Positions 1 to 9,283 of a DNA stretch of 43,241 nucleotides are shown here, in pieces. A program made the position numbers and the translations under genes. Within the stretch, counting starts at the first letter, position 1. Each line of letters opens with the position of its first letter. The notes below the pieces were generated by a model. It had not been told where the DNA came from and made no database searches. It saw nothing but the letters and a program-made list of their open reading frames with translations. The stretch covers positions 1 through 43,241 of the forward strand of contig CACZVX010000024.1 in the NCBI GenBank assembly GCA_902784755.1, read 5' to 3'. Source of the stretch: an uncultured Prevotellaceae bacterium (GTDB lineage Bacteria > Bacteroidota > Bacteroidia > Bacteroidales > Bacteroidaceae).

Positions 1-1
1 G

Positions 2-1045
<1,044 letters not shown>

Positions 1046-1051
1046 TTCATA

Positions 1052-1468
1052 AGTTTTTGAGTTTTTGAGTTTTTAAGTTACGGAAATGGGAACTTATAAG
1101 GATTTAACGGTTTGGCAGAAAAGCATGACTCTTGCCCGAAGGATATACGAGATTACCGCTCGCTATCCCGAAGAAGAACGTTTCGGCATGGTCAGCCAGA
1201 TGCGCCGTTGTTCTGTTTCCATTCCTTCCAACATAGCCGAAGGGTTTGGCCGTGAAACAATACGGGAGCATGCCCATTTCCTGTTCATTTCGTTGGGTTC
1301 GTCCAATGAACTTGAGACACAGTTGATTTTATCTAATGATTTTCAATATGTTGGCGAACAGGACTATTAAGAGATCACAGACTTAAATTCTGAGGTAAAT
1401 AAGATGCTCTCATCATTAATATATAGGTTGAGACATTCTGGCTCTAAAAACTCATAAACTCATAAACT
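1052..1468 (+). mobile_element. Candidate four-helix-bundle element with inverted repeat arms (copy 1)
   Basis: The arm at 1052-1075 (three GAGTTTTT-like units) is the reverse complement of 1445-1468 at 22 of 24 positions. Between the arms lies one ORF of the four-helix-bundle/23S rRNA intervening-sequence protein family, and the whole unit sits between frdA and frdB. The right arm overlaps the last codons of the decayed ORF and is followed by more ACTCATAA-like units up to the frdB start. No transposase is present. That this is a mobile or formerly mobile unit is inference from the arms, the odd position inside an operon, and a second copy at 5828-6122 with different arm sequence. Confidence 0.5.
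1086..1457 (+). pseudogene. Four-helix bundle protein (S23/IVS family), interrupted by an in-frame TAA
   Basis: Codons 1-94 encode a typical four-helix bundle protein (TIGR02436-like): MGTYKDLTVWQKSM start, then CSVSIPSNIAEGFGR, the family hallmark of the second helix. Codon 95 (1368-1370) is TAA. The same frame then continues for 28 codons to a second TAA at 1455-1457, and the read-through stretch (EITDLNSEVNKMLSSLIYRL) matches the expected fourth helix. The full frame would be about 122 residues, the usual family length. The gene is therefore inactivated by one nonsense change, or makes a shortened protein lacking helix 4. Family members are found in 23S rRNA intervening sequences, with diversity-generating retroelements, and alone; the function of the solitary ones is unknown. 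Confidence 0.85.
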
Positions 1469-1493
1469 CACAAACTATAAAACTTAAAACATT

Positions 1494-2249
1494 ATGGCAA
1501 AGAATATTTCATTCACGTTAAAATACTGGCGTCAGAACGGTCCCCGCGAAAAGGGCCACTTCGACGTACGCGAGATGCACGACATCCCTGATGATACTTC
1601 CTTCTTGGAGATGCTCGACATCCTCAACGAGGAACTCATCAACGAAGGCCAGGAGCCTTTCGTCTTCGACCACGACTGCCGCGAGGGTATCTGCGGTATG
1701 TGCTCGCTCTATATCAATGGTCACCCCCATGGTCCTGCTACCGGTGCTACCACCTGTCAGCTCTACATGCGCCGTTTCAACGACGGTGATGTGATTACCG
1801 TGGAGCCATGGCGTTCCGCTGCATTCCCCGTTATCAAGGACTGCATGGTCAACCGTAATGCCTTCGACCAGATTATCGCTGCCGGTGGTTACAACACCAT
1901 CCGCACCGGTCAGGCTCAGGATGCCAATGCCATCCTTATTCCGAAGGAGAATGCCGACGAAGCTATGGACGCAGCCAGCTGCATCGGTTGCGGTTGCTGT
2001 GTAGCTGCTTGTAAGAACGGCTCTGCTATGCTCTTCGTGAGCTCGAAGGTCAGTCAGCTGGCTCTGCTCCCACAGGGACGTCCAGAGGCCGCCAAGCGCG
2101 CCAAGAACATGGTGATGAAGATGGAAGAACTCGGCTTCGGTAACTGCACCAACACCCGCGCTTGCGAGGCAGAGTGCCCCAAGAACGAGTCTATCAGCAA
2201 CATCGCCCGTCTGAACCGTGAGTTCATCAAGGCAAAGCTGAACGACTAA
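1494..2249 (+). CDS. frdB: Fumarate reductase/succinate dehydrogenase iron-sulfur subunit
   Basis: 251-residue electron-transfer subunit linking the flavoprotein to the membrane quinone subunit. The N-terminal plant-ferredoxin domain has the [2Fe-2S] cysteines C62, C67, C70 and C88 (CREGICGMC). The C-terminal domain has C163, C166, C169, C173 (CIGCGCC) and C218, C224, C228 for the [4Fe-4S] and [3Fe-4S] clusters. It follows frdA after a 448-nt gap that holds a decayed four-helix-bundle gene and tandem repeats, so transcription must cross this insertion unless a promoter lies within it. I see no clear TAnnTTTG box in the gap. A perfect hairpin terminator follows. Function is secure from the cysteine pattern; the symbol could equally be sdhB. 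Confidence 0.97.
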   Translation: MAKNISFTLKYWRQNGPREKGHFDVREMHDIPDDTSFLEMLDILNEELINEGQEPFVFDHDCREGICGMCSLYINGHPHGPATGATTCQLYMRRFNDGDVITVEPWRSAAFPVIKDCMVNRNAFDQIIAAGGYNTIRTGQAQDANAILIPKENADEAMDAASCIGCGCCVAACKNGSAMLFVSSKVSQLALLPQGRPEAAKRAKNMVMKMEELGFGNCTNTRACEAECPKNESISNIARLNREFIKAKLND

Positions 2250-2272
2250 TCATCGTAAAGCCTTATTATTAT

Positions 2273-2302
2273 AAAAGAGGTGAGCAACAGCTCACCTCTT
2301 TT
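2273..2302. terminator. Bidirectional intrinsic terminator after frdB
   Basis: Perfect 13-bp stem (arms 2273-2285 and 2290-2302, core AGAGGTGAGC) with a 4-nt loop. T-rich tracts lie on both sides, so it can end frdB transcription on + and the exported-protein gene at 2371-3084 on -. Confidence 0.9.
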
Positions 2303-2370
2303 GTTTGTCTTTTCCGGAAATATCAGAAAAACCGTTAGTTGAACGCAGGAACCGTAATGTGGTCACATGC

Positions 2371-3084
2371 TCACAGGCTGATTCTGAAGCCCATGTTAAA
2401 GACTCCGGCGCAACCGTAGCCCAACTCTGAGAAGAAATTCAACCTTTCACCTCCTACATTGATGCCAAAGGCCGTCAGTTGATAGGAAGGACGCCACACA
2501 AGTTTGTCCGTTTCTTCCAGCATTCTCGGCTCCTCGGCATAGCCGCTATCATACACAGCGACGGAGAACTTGGAGTGACGACGCATCATACCCGCTGCAA
2601 CTTGCGAATAAAACTGACAGTGAGGGAAATGTTTCCACGTGAGTTTTACCGATGGCATCACATAGAAAATCCCAACCTTCGCATCACCCCATGGCGCAGG
2701 ACTATCTGACGATTCCTCTGTCAGGGGGCCGTTGGTTTCCTGGTAGCTGCTGTTCTCGTAGCCTCCCGTTGCGCGTCCCCAACCTGCCATGATGCCGACC
2801 GCCCAGCGATTGTTCAGTCGATAATGGTACTGCAGGCTCAACGTCAGAAACGATTCTCCGATCACATCGAAGCATTCCCCTTCATATTCAAGATGATATT
2901 TGTCTAGATAGGGAGCCTTCAAATTGTCAAAGACACGGTCGGTCATATTCGGTCCTAATCCGAAGCTGACGTTCAGTTCGTGATGAAACCTCACGTCTTT
3001 TCCCCTTTGACCATCCGGTTGCGCTTTCATCAATTGCGGAAGAGTCACCAAAGCCGCGATTGCCAGAATCAATCTGATTTTCAT
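2371..3084 (-). CDS. Exported protein, probable outer-membrane beta-barrel
   Basis: 237 residues with a clear signal peptide (hydrophobic residues 4-20, cleavage likely after LMKAQ). The mature part has alternating aromatic/polar strands, Gly-rich turns (GFGINVGGERL-type pattern, FFSELGYGCAGVFNMGF) and ends in FRISL, which fits a small beta-barrel of the Bacteroidales outer membrane. No catalytic motif is seen and I do not recognise a named family. It is monocistronic: a TATTTTTG -7 box lies upstream at 3112-3119 and the bidirectional terminator at 2273-2302 downstream. The barrel assignment is from sequence texture only. Confidence 0.7.
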   Translation of the reverse strand: MKIRLILAIAALVTLPQLMKAQPDGQRGKDVRFHHELNVSFGLGPNMTDRVFDNLKAPYLDKYHLEYEGECFDVIGESFLTLSLQYHYRLNNRWAVGIMAGWGRATGGYENSSYQETNGPLTEESSDSPAPWGDAKVGIFYVMPSVKLTWKHFPHCQFYSQVAAGMMRRHSKFSVAVYDSGYAEEPRMLEETDKLVWRPSYQLTAFGINVGGERLNFFSELGYGCAGVFNMGFRISL

Positions 3085-3111
3085 ATATTTGGTTACGTCT
3101 TTTTTCTATGG

Positions 3112-3119
3112 CAAAAATA
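3112..3119 (-). promoter_or_regulatory. -7 box TATTTTTG for the exported protein
   Basis: Matches the Bacteroidetes TAnnTTTG -7 consensus about 27 nt upstream of the start codon at 3084. No clear TTTG box at the -33 position. Confidence 0.5.
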
Positions 3120-3224
3120 CAAAATAAAAATAACTTCTATACACGACCGCTCGAGTTTTATACATTATTAATCCTAGTTTGTTTTATTTGTAAGTTCCTC
3201 CCCTCTATAACTACGATTCAAAAA

Positions 3225-3242
3225 CTCCCCTCCGGAGGGGAG
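3225..3242. repeat. GC-rich palindrome CTCCCCTCCGGAGGGGAG
   Basis: Perfect 18-bp palindrome in the 3085-3834 intergenic island. Related GC-rich CTCCCC/GGGGAG elements occur inside the methyltransferase gene (11271-11360) and at about 42317-42376. Probably a dispersed palindromic element. Confidence 0.7.
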
Positions 3243-3280
3243 TAAGGGAAGTAACTATTACGATGACAATGACGTTTATT

Positions 3281-3304
3281 TGTACACAGAGACACAGAGT
3301 CACA
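3281..3304 (+). repeat. Dispersed 24-nt repeat (copy 1)
   Basis: Begins TGTACACAGAGACAC and matches 42410-42433 at 22 of 24 positions. Both copies lie beside an ACGATGACwATGAC block and a CTCCCCTCC palindrome element, so several short repeats travel together in gene-free DNA. Confidence 0.7.
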
Positions 3305-3341
3305 GCGTTTTATTATAAGGAAAAGATAACGATGAGGTGTG

Positions 3342-3425
3342 AAAATCTCTAGAGATTTTGCTGCAAAAATGGCACTTTTGCTATGGTAAAAATGAAAAAT
3401 TCGCTATAAAATCTCTAGAGATTTT
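3342..3425. repeat. Two identical 18-bp palindromes AAAATCTCTAGAGATTTT
   Basis: Perfect palindromes at 3342-3359 and 3408-3425, 66 bp apart start to start, in DNA with no gene. Identical sequence, perfect symmetry and spacing suggest paired protein-binding sites or a repeat element. No binding protein can be named. Confidence 0.75.
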
Positions 3426-3453
3426 GGCAAACCTCTTTAAGACCTCATATTTT

Positions 3454-3590
3454 ACATCTTATTTCTCACATCTTACTTCTTACATGTAACTTCCTACCTC
3501 TTATATATGTGTCAGTGGTGTGTCAGTGGTGTCAGTCCGACTGACACACTTCAGCCCTTTGTTTATCGGGGATGTGCGGTGGTGTCAGTC
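3454..3590 (+). repeat. Tandem repeats and hairpin: 14-bp units, then GTGTCAGTGGT units
   Basis: Four imperfect 14-bp units of ACATCTTAyTTCTy type run from 3454 to 3509. Directly after come GTGTCAGTGGT units at 3509-3519 and 3520-3530, then an odd palindrome at 3529-3547 (GTGTCAGTC, C, GACTGACAC). A further GGTGTCAGTC lies at 3581-3590. No ORF is supported here. Confidence 0.65.
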
Positions 3591-3645
3591 TTAAACATGA
3601 TTTTTTCTGTTTGCAAATTTTCGAAGAAATAGTAAATTTGAGGGC

Positions 3646-3706
3646 ATTTGCGACAGGTTCTGAGAGGTTTTTTCTGTTTTGTCGCAAATAGGGCCGCATG
3701 TCGCAA
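3646..3706. promoter_or_regulatory. Inverted repeat ATTTGCGACA/TGTCGCAAAT plus a third TGTCGCAA
   Basis: Perfect 10-bp arms at 3646-3655 and 3680-3689 with a 24-nt spacer, and a third half-site TGTCGCAA at 3699-3706. They lie 50-110 nt upstream of the -7 box of the small-ORF locus, so they are candidate operator sites. The binding factor is unknown. Confidence 0.4.
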
Positions 3707-3757
3707 CAACTTTGAGAGATATTGGGAAAAAATGATACGACCTGAGGGAAATCGCTA

Positions 3758-3765
3758 TAACTTTG
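3758..3765 (+). promoter_or_regulatory. -7 box TAACTTTG for the small-ORF locus
   Basis: Fits TAnnTTTG and would give a leader of about 65 nt before the 71-codon ORF at 3835. No matching TTTG at -33, so confidence is limited. Confidence 0.45.
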
Positions 3766-3834
3766 CTCTCAGAAACAACGAAACAGTTGTTCAGAGACAG
3801 TAAACAAAATAGTAACAAATAAAACAGAAAAGAT

Positions 3835-4050
3835 ATGAAAAAGTCAGTTATAGGTACCATCATGGTAGCAGAGGTAGCACTCATGATAAGTGTAATGGCA
3901 ATGAATGCAAATACAAACAACGCAAACGGCTCAGCTATGCTGGCCCAGTCGGAAAACCAGAAGAAGGTGGAGGTGGTCTCCCAGAACACTCACGACAGCC
4001 AGGAAGGCGTGATGGACGAATGGGGTTGCCAGATTAGCCTTCACAAATAA
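3835..4050 (+). CDS. Small exported peptide, 71 aa, unknown function
   Basis: Starts MKKS and has a hydrophobic stretch over residues 5-23, consistent with a signal peptide or single membrane helix, followed by an Asn/Gln/Glu-rich hydrophilic tail ending in WGCQISLHK. The A-rich leader before the ATG is usual for this group. The overall layout (lysine start, hydrophobic segment, about 40 polar residues) recalls small exported NVEALA-type peptides of Bacteroidales, but the NVEALA motif itself is absent. It is followed 62 nt later by a 35-codon ORF whose end also carries a GC-(x)-I-[SP]-L pattern. The antisense frame at 3591-3989 also lacks stops, but this + ORF has the better start context, promoter box and terminator. 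I do not recognise a family. Confidence 0.55.
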   Translation: MKKSVIGTIMVAEVALMISVMAMNANTNNANGSAMLAQSENQKKVEVVSQNTHDSQEGVMDEWGCQISLHK

Positions 4051-4112
4051 CTCCCAACGGATGGAAAAGTGATTTATTAACAACAAGATATCAACATTAA
4101 ATTTATACGACT

Positions 4113-4220
4113 ATGAAAGAATTTTTTAATGTTTTCAGCGAAAAGACGTTTGTGAACAATGGCATGAACTTCTTGACACCCACAGGTTGCATCCCCCTTC
4201 AGCAGCAGAAGATGAGTTAA
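4113..4220 (+). CDS. Small ORF of 35 codons, unknown
   Basis: ATG at 4113 to TAA at 4218-4220. It encodes a 35-residue peptide beginning MKEFFNVFSEK with one cysteine in the segment TGCIPLQQQK near the end. No signal peptide. It lies between the 71-codon ORF and the perfect terminator at 4257-4293, so the two would share one short transcript. A single Cys next to Ile/Leu/Pro near the C-terminus resembles the end of the upstream peptide (GCQISL versus GCIPL). It could be a signalling peptide, a modified-peptide precursor, or a non-functional ORF; no modification enzyme or exporter lies beside it. Confidence 0.35.
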   Translation: MKEFFNVFSEKTFVNNGMNFLTPTGCIPLQQQKMS

Positions 4221-4256
4221 CCGAAAGTGACAGACAACAGTAAGTAATCAATAAAG

Positions 4257-4293
4257 ACCGTGCCCGGAACCTGAAAAAGGATCCGGGCACGGT
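4257..4293. terminator. Bidirectional terminator between small-ORF locus and ctpA
   Basis: Perfect 12-bp stem ACCGTGCCCGGA (4257-4268) with TCCGGGCACGGT (4282-4293) and a 13-nt loop, T-rich on both flanks. It ends the + strand small-ORF transcript and the - strand ctpA operon. Confidence 0.88.
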
Positions 4294-4305
4294 TGGTTTT
4301 GGGGG

Positions 4306-5892
4306 TTAATTCAGCAGTTGCAACGCTCGTTGCACAATATCGTTCTTCGCGTTCATCAGTTGGAAATACTCGCTCATGTCCCAGAGATCGCGGGCAACCA
4401 GGGATTTCAGCTGCAGACGCAGGTAGGGTAGGGTGCGCTGGAGTTCTTCGTCGTCTTTGGGTTTCACTTTCTCTTTTTCAGCCTGTTCCAGAATTCCGTC
4501 GATAACGCTCTGTGGCAGTTCGAAGTGATCACGGAAGCTCTCGAAGGTGGGATATTGCTTCTTTAGCAGCTTGCGCTGGTTGTCGATGTATTTGAGATTG
4601 GCATTGACGATGAGGCTCTTGGCGGCTAGCTGACGGTGGAAGCGGGTGTACTGCATGGTGTCGAGCGGTACAAACTCATCGGGCATGATGCCACCGCCGC
4701 CATAGACCGTGCGCTGCTTGCGGAGAGTGAGGCACTTCAATGAATCAACAAAATGAATGCTGTCGCGGTTAGTGAGTTCTCCATGTTTCAGACGGTTTTC
4801 AAAGTCCATCTCGTATTCCTTGAGGTCACCCTTCTTGTAAGGTTTCTGAATACAGCGGCCTGCAGGGGTATAATAATGGGCTATGGTGAGCCGAATCATG
4901 GAACCGTCGGGGAGATCCACGGGGCGCTGTACCAAACCCTTACCAAAGGAGCGGCGGCCTACGATGGTACCACGGTCCTGATCCTGAATGGCGCCTGAGA
5001 CGATTTCCGCGGCTGAGGCCGTGAGTTCATTGACAAGGACGATGACCTTACCGGAGAGAAGTTTTCCGTTTCCGTCGGCCTTATATTCGGTGCGTTTGGC
5101 ACGCAGACCGTCGGTGTAAACGATGAGGTCGTTGCGCTGGAGGAACTCATTGGCAATCTGAACGGCGGTCTGCAGGTAGCCGCCACCATTGTCCTGCAAG
5201 TCGAGGATGAGGTCATGCATGCCCTGAGCTTTCAGTTTTTCCACACCTTCCATGAATTCCTTATGCGTGGTGGCACCGAAACTGCCGATGCGGATGTAGC
5301 CCACTTGGGGACGAATCATATAAACGGCATCGATGCTCTTCACGGGAATCTTGTCGCGCTTCACGGTGAAATAGAGCATTTCCTTCACACTCCGGCGCAC
5401 GATGCCGAGTTTTACCTTCGTTCCGCGAGGCCCGCGCAGCCGCTTCATAATCTCCTCTTTCGACATCTTCACACCGGCAATGGCGGTGTCGTTGACGGTT
5501 ACGATACGGTCGCCTGCCACAATACCCACCTTCTCGGAAGGACCATTGGTGGTGGGCTGGATGACGAGCAGCGTATCTTCCACCATATTAAACTGAACGC
5601 CGATGCCGTCGAAATTGCCTTGCAGCGGTTCGTTCATGGCCTTCACCTCCTTGGCATTGGCATAGGTGGAATGGGGATCGAGTTCCTTGAGCATGCCTTT
5701 GATGGCATCCTCCACAAGTTTCTCCTCGTTGACGGTATCCACATAGAGATTATTGATCGCCATTTCCGCAATCTGGAGCTTGCGCAAGGGGGAGCTGCCG
5801 CCGAGATTGATGCGGAACTGCGCCCTTAAAGGTAAAAAAGTAAGAAGGTAAAAAAGTAAAAAAACAAATACCTTCGTTCTATTATTGTTCAT
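4306..5892 (-). CDS. ctpA: C-terminal processing peptidase (S41 family)
   Basis: 528-residue periplasmic serine protease that trims C-termini of envelope proteins. Order: signal peptide 1-24 (hydrophobic 8-22, then RAQ), helical N-domain, PDZ domain about 90-180 (GIGVQF, GDRIVTVND), S41 core about 185-375. Catalytic Ser293 (TASAAE) and Lys318 (SFGKG) are both present; a C-terminal helical region follows. It is the last gene of a - strand operon with two GNAT-like genes and parE, ending at a strong terminator. Its start codon overlaps the stop of a decayed four-helix-bundle ORF (ATGA). The hydrophobic core of its signal peptide is encoded by the repeat arm at 5828-5848, which suggests the N-terminus was rebuilt by an insertion. 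Confidence 0.95.
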   Translation of the reverse strand: MNNNRTKVFVFLLFYLLTFLPLRAQFRINLGGSSPLRKLQIAEMAINNLYVDTVNEEKLVEDAIKGMLKELDPHSTYANAKEVKAMNEPLQGNFDGIGVQFNMVEDTLLVIQPTTNGPSEKVGIVAGDRIVTVNDTAIAGVKMSKEEIMKRLRGPRGTKVKLGIVRRSVKEMLYFTVKRDKIPVKSIDAVYMIRPQVGYIRIGSFGATTHKEFMEGVEKLKAQGMHDLILDLQDNGGGYLQTAVQIANEFLQRNDLIVYTDGLRAKRTEYKADGNGKLLSGKVIVLVNELTASAAEIVSGAIQDQDRGTIVGRRSFGKGLVQRPVDLPDGSMIRLTIAHYYTPAGRCIQKPYKKGDLKEYEMDFENRLKHGELTNRDSIHFVDSLKCLTLRKQRTVYGGGGIMPDEFVPLDTMQYTRFHRQLAAKSLIVNANLKYIDNQRKLLKKQYPTFESFRDHFELPQSVIDGILEQAEKEKVKPKDDEELQRTLPYLRLQLKSLVARDLWDMSEYFQLMNAKNDIVQRALQLLN

Positions 5893-6120
5893 TTTTCTTT
5901 AATCTTATTGATGATATTAACCAATGTTCCGATAATTGTCTTGACATCATTGTTCAAGGATTCTAATTCCTCTTGACTTATATAACCAGCCTCATATAAA
6001 AAGTTCCAGCCAATACTTAGTTTCACTCGCCTCTTTTAAAGAGATTTTAATGCAAATTTTTTGCTTAACGTATATATAACATTCTCCGTCATATACGATT
6101 TCCTTTTTACTTTTTTACCT

Positions 6121-6122
<2 letters not shown>
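5828..6122 (-). mobile_element. Candidate four-helix-bundle element with inverted arms (copy 2), overlapping ctpA and parE ends
   Basis: The arm at 5828-5848 matches the reverse complement of 6102-6122 at 20 of 21 positions (core GGTAAAAAAGTAA). The outer end of one arm includes bases of the parE stop codon, and the other lies inside the ctpA signal-peptide codons. Between the arms is only a decayed four-helix-bundle ORF. Architecture equals copy 1 at 1052-1468 (family ORF between inverted tandem-repeat arms, inside an operon), but the arm sequence is different. Mobility is inference; no transposase is present. Confidence 0.5.
5889..6092 (-). pseudogene. Four-helix bundle protein remnant with internal deletion and frameshift
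   Basis: Reading the - strand from ATG at 6092: MTENVIYTLSKKFALK (family N-terminus), then a frame change into ISLKEASETKYWLELF, then another frame LYEAGYISQEEL to NKIKEK and TGA at 5889-5891. The three pieces match the beginning and the last two helices of the four-helix bundle family. The middle, about 50 residues including the usual RSGTSIGANV-type segment, is missing. An extra T in the CTTTTTAT run explains the second shift. Total 204 nt against about 360 for an intact gene. The terminal TGA overlaps the ctpA ATG. Confidence 0.85.
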
Positions 6123-8082
<1,960 letters not shown>

Positions 8083-8087
8083 ATTTT

Positions 8088-9239
8088 TTATTTATCACTT
8101 ATCACTTTCTTATAGCATCTGAGCCGGCGGTTGATGCGTGAGTCAAAATACTCCCAATTGCTCAGAATGCCCTCGTTGGTCTCCATCTGCTGCATGGCCT
8201 CAGCATATTTGAAACCATAGCGGTTATACTGCTCTATCAAATCCCTGAAAATAAGCGCATTGGCTCCCTTTCTCCGGTATTCGGGCAATACACCGATGAG
8301 CAGCATATCAACAAATTCGGAATGGTGCCACTTGATGGCATCGAGCATTCCAACCCATCCGAAAGGAAACAGACGGCCGTTCTTCAGTTTGCGTTGTGCC
8401 TTTGAAAGCGATGGGAAGGTGATGCCGAAGCCCACCATTTTGTCGTTTTGATTCCCATCGACAATGATGCTCACCAGATTAAGGTCGGCAATGCGGATAT
8501 ACTGTTCGACCAACTGGTTCACCTTGCGGTCGTTGAGTTTAGAGAAGCCATAGAGGTTCTGGTAGGTGATGTTGAGAATGTTGAAGACTTCATGTCCAAA
8601 TCCTTTTTTCATGAGCTCGTTGCGTGAGAGTTTCTTCACCTTCAGATGGAAACGCTTTGCTGCCAAGTCGGCAATCTTGTCAAATTTTTCGGGAACCTGA
8701 TCAGGTATCTTCACCAGACACTGAACGTAGTCGTTGTCTTTCACGAAACCACCGAGTTTCTCCATGTGCTGCGGATAATAGGGATAGTTATAATTGGCAT
8801 AGGCCGTACTGTATTCCTCAAAGCCCTCTATCAGCATGCCTTCGCGATCGGTATCGGCAAAGCCAATAGGTCCAATCATTGAATCCATTCCGCGTTCCCT
8901 TCCCCATTCAGCTACCGTCTGGAGCAAAGCTTTTGACACCTCAATGTCGTCGATGAAGTCGAACCAACCGAAGCGCACTTCCTTATTATTCCATCGCTCA
9001 TTGGCCTTGTGGTTGATAATGGCGGCCACACGCCCCACAGGCTTTCCGTCACGCCATGCCATGAAATAGTCGGCCTCACAATCGTCGAAGGAGGCGTTTT
9101 TGTCCTTGCTGAGCGTGAACATCTCATCGCTAAAAAGATAGGGCACGTCGTGAGGATCGTTCTTGTACAAATCATAGCGGAATTGTATGAATTCCTTCAG
9201 TCCACGTTTGTCCAGTATTTTTCGTATTTCAATCATCAT
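8088..9239 (-). CDS. GNAT-like N-acetyltransferase-fold protein (paralog 1)
   Basis: 383 residues of a Bacteroidetes-specific GNAT-superfamily type: an N-terminal half with [15 protein letters not shown], a conserved centre [14 protein letters not shown], and a C-terminal acetyltransferase-like half with [17 protein letters not shown], the acetyl-CoA pyrophosphate-binding loop pattern. Substrate unknown. It is followed by parE and preceded by a close paralog (9260-10414), a tandem duplication. The last codons (KVISDK) are made by the AGTGATAAGTGATAA linker repeat. The start could be Met1 or Met2; both lie directly after the linker. Confidence 0.8.
   Translation of the reverse strand: MMIEIRKILDKRGLKEFIQFRYDLYKNDPHDVPYLFSDEMFTLSKDKNASFDDCEADYFMAWRDGKPVGRVAAIINHKANERWNNKEVRFGWFDFIDDIEVSKALLQTVAEWGRERGMDSMIGPIGFADTDREGMLIEGFEEYSTAYANYNYPYYPQHMEKLGGFVKDNDYVQCLVKIPDQVPEKFDKIADLAAKRFHLKVKKLSRNELMKKGFGHEVFNILNITYQNLYGFSKLNDRKVNQLVEQYIRIADLNLVSIIVDGNQNDKMVGFGITFPSLSKAQRKLKNGRLFPFGWVGMLDAIKWHHSEFVDMLLIGVLPEYRRKGANALIFRDLIEQYNRYGFKYAEAMQQMETNEGILSNWEYFDSRINRRLRCYKKVISDK
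8092..8107. repeat. TTATCACT tandem linker at GNAT/parE junction
   Basis: Two and a half TATCACT units spanning the last codons and stop of the GNAT-like gene and the gap before parE. On the coding strand it reads AAGTGATAAGTGATAA, giving Val-Ile-Ser-Asp-Lys-stop. Confidence 0.6.
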
Positions 9240-9240
9240 T

Positions 9241-9283
9241 TCTTCTCACTCATCACCGATCACTTCTCACTTATTACTTTTTT
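9241..9283. repeat. Tandem linker between the two GNAT-like genes
   Basis: Imperfect units of TCTCACT/ATCACTT type fill the 20-nt gap and run into the end of the upstream gene, where they encode VISEK and the stop. Same character as the 8092-8107 linker but less regular. Confidence 0.5.

Noticed and set aside
1046-1493. 23S rRNA intervening sequence
   Set aside because: The four-helix-bundle family also occurs in rRNA intervening sequences, but no rRNA sequence flanks this copy.
3591-3989. 132-codon - strand ORF opposite the 71-codon ORF
   Set aside because: Phe/Ser-rich, no promoter box on that strand, and the + ORF has box, leader and terminator. Not fully excluded.
4753-4998. Small + ORF across ctpA and similar fragments in other genes
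   Set aside because: All lie wholly inside confident genes on the other strand or in another frame.
5215-5829. 204-codon ORF on + strand across ctpA
   Set aside because: His/Leu-rich product is the usual complement-frame signature of a real gene on the other strand; ctpA has full catalytic motifs.
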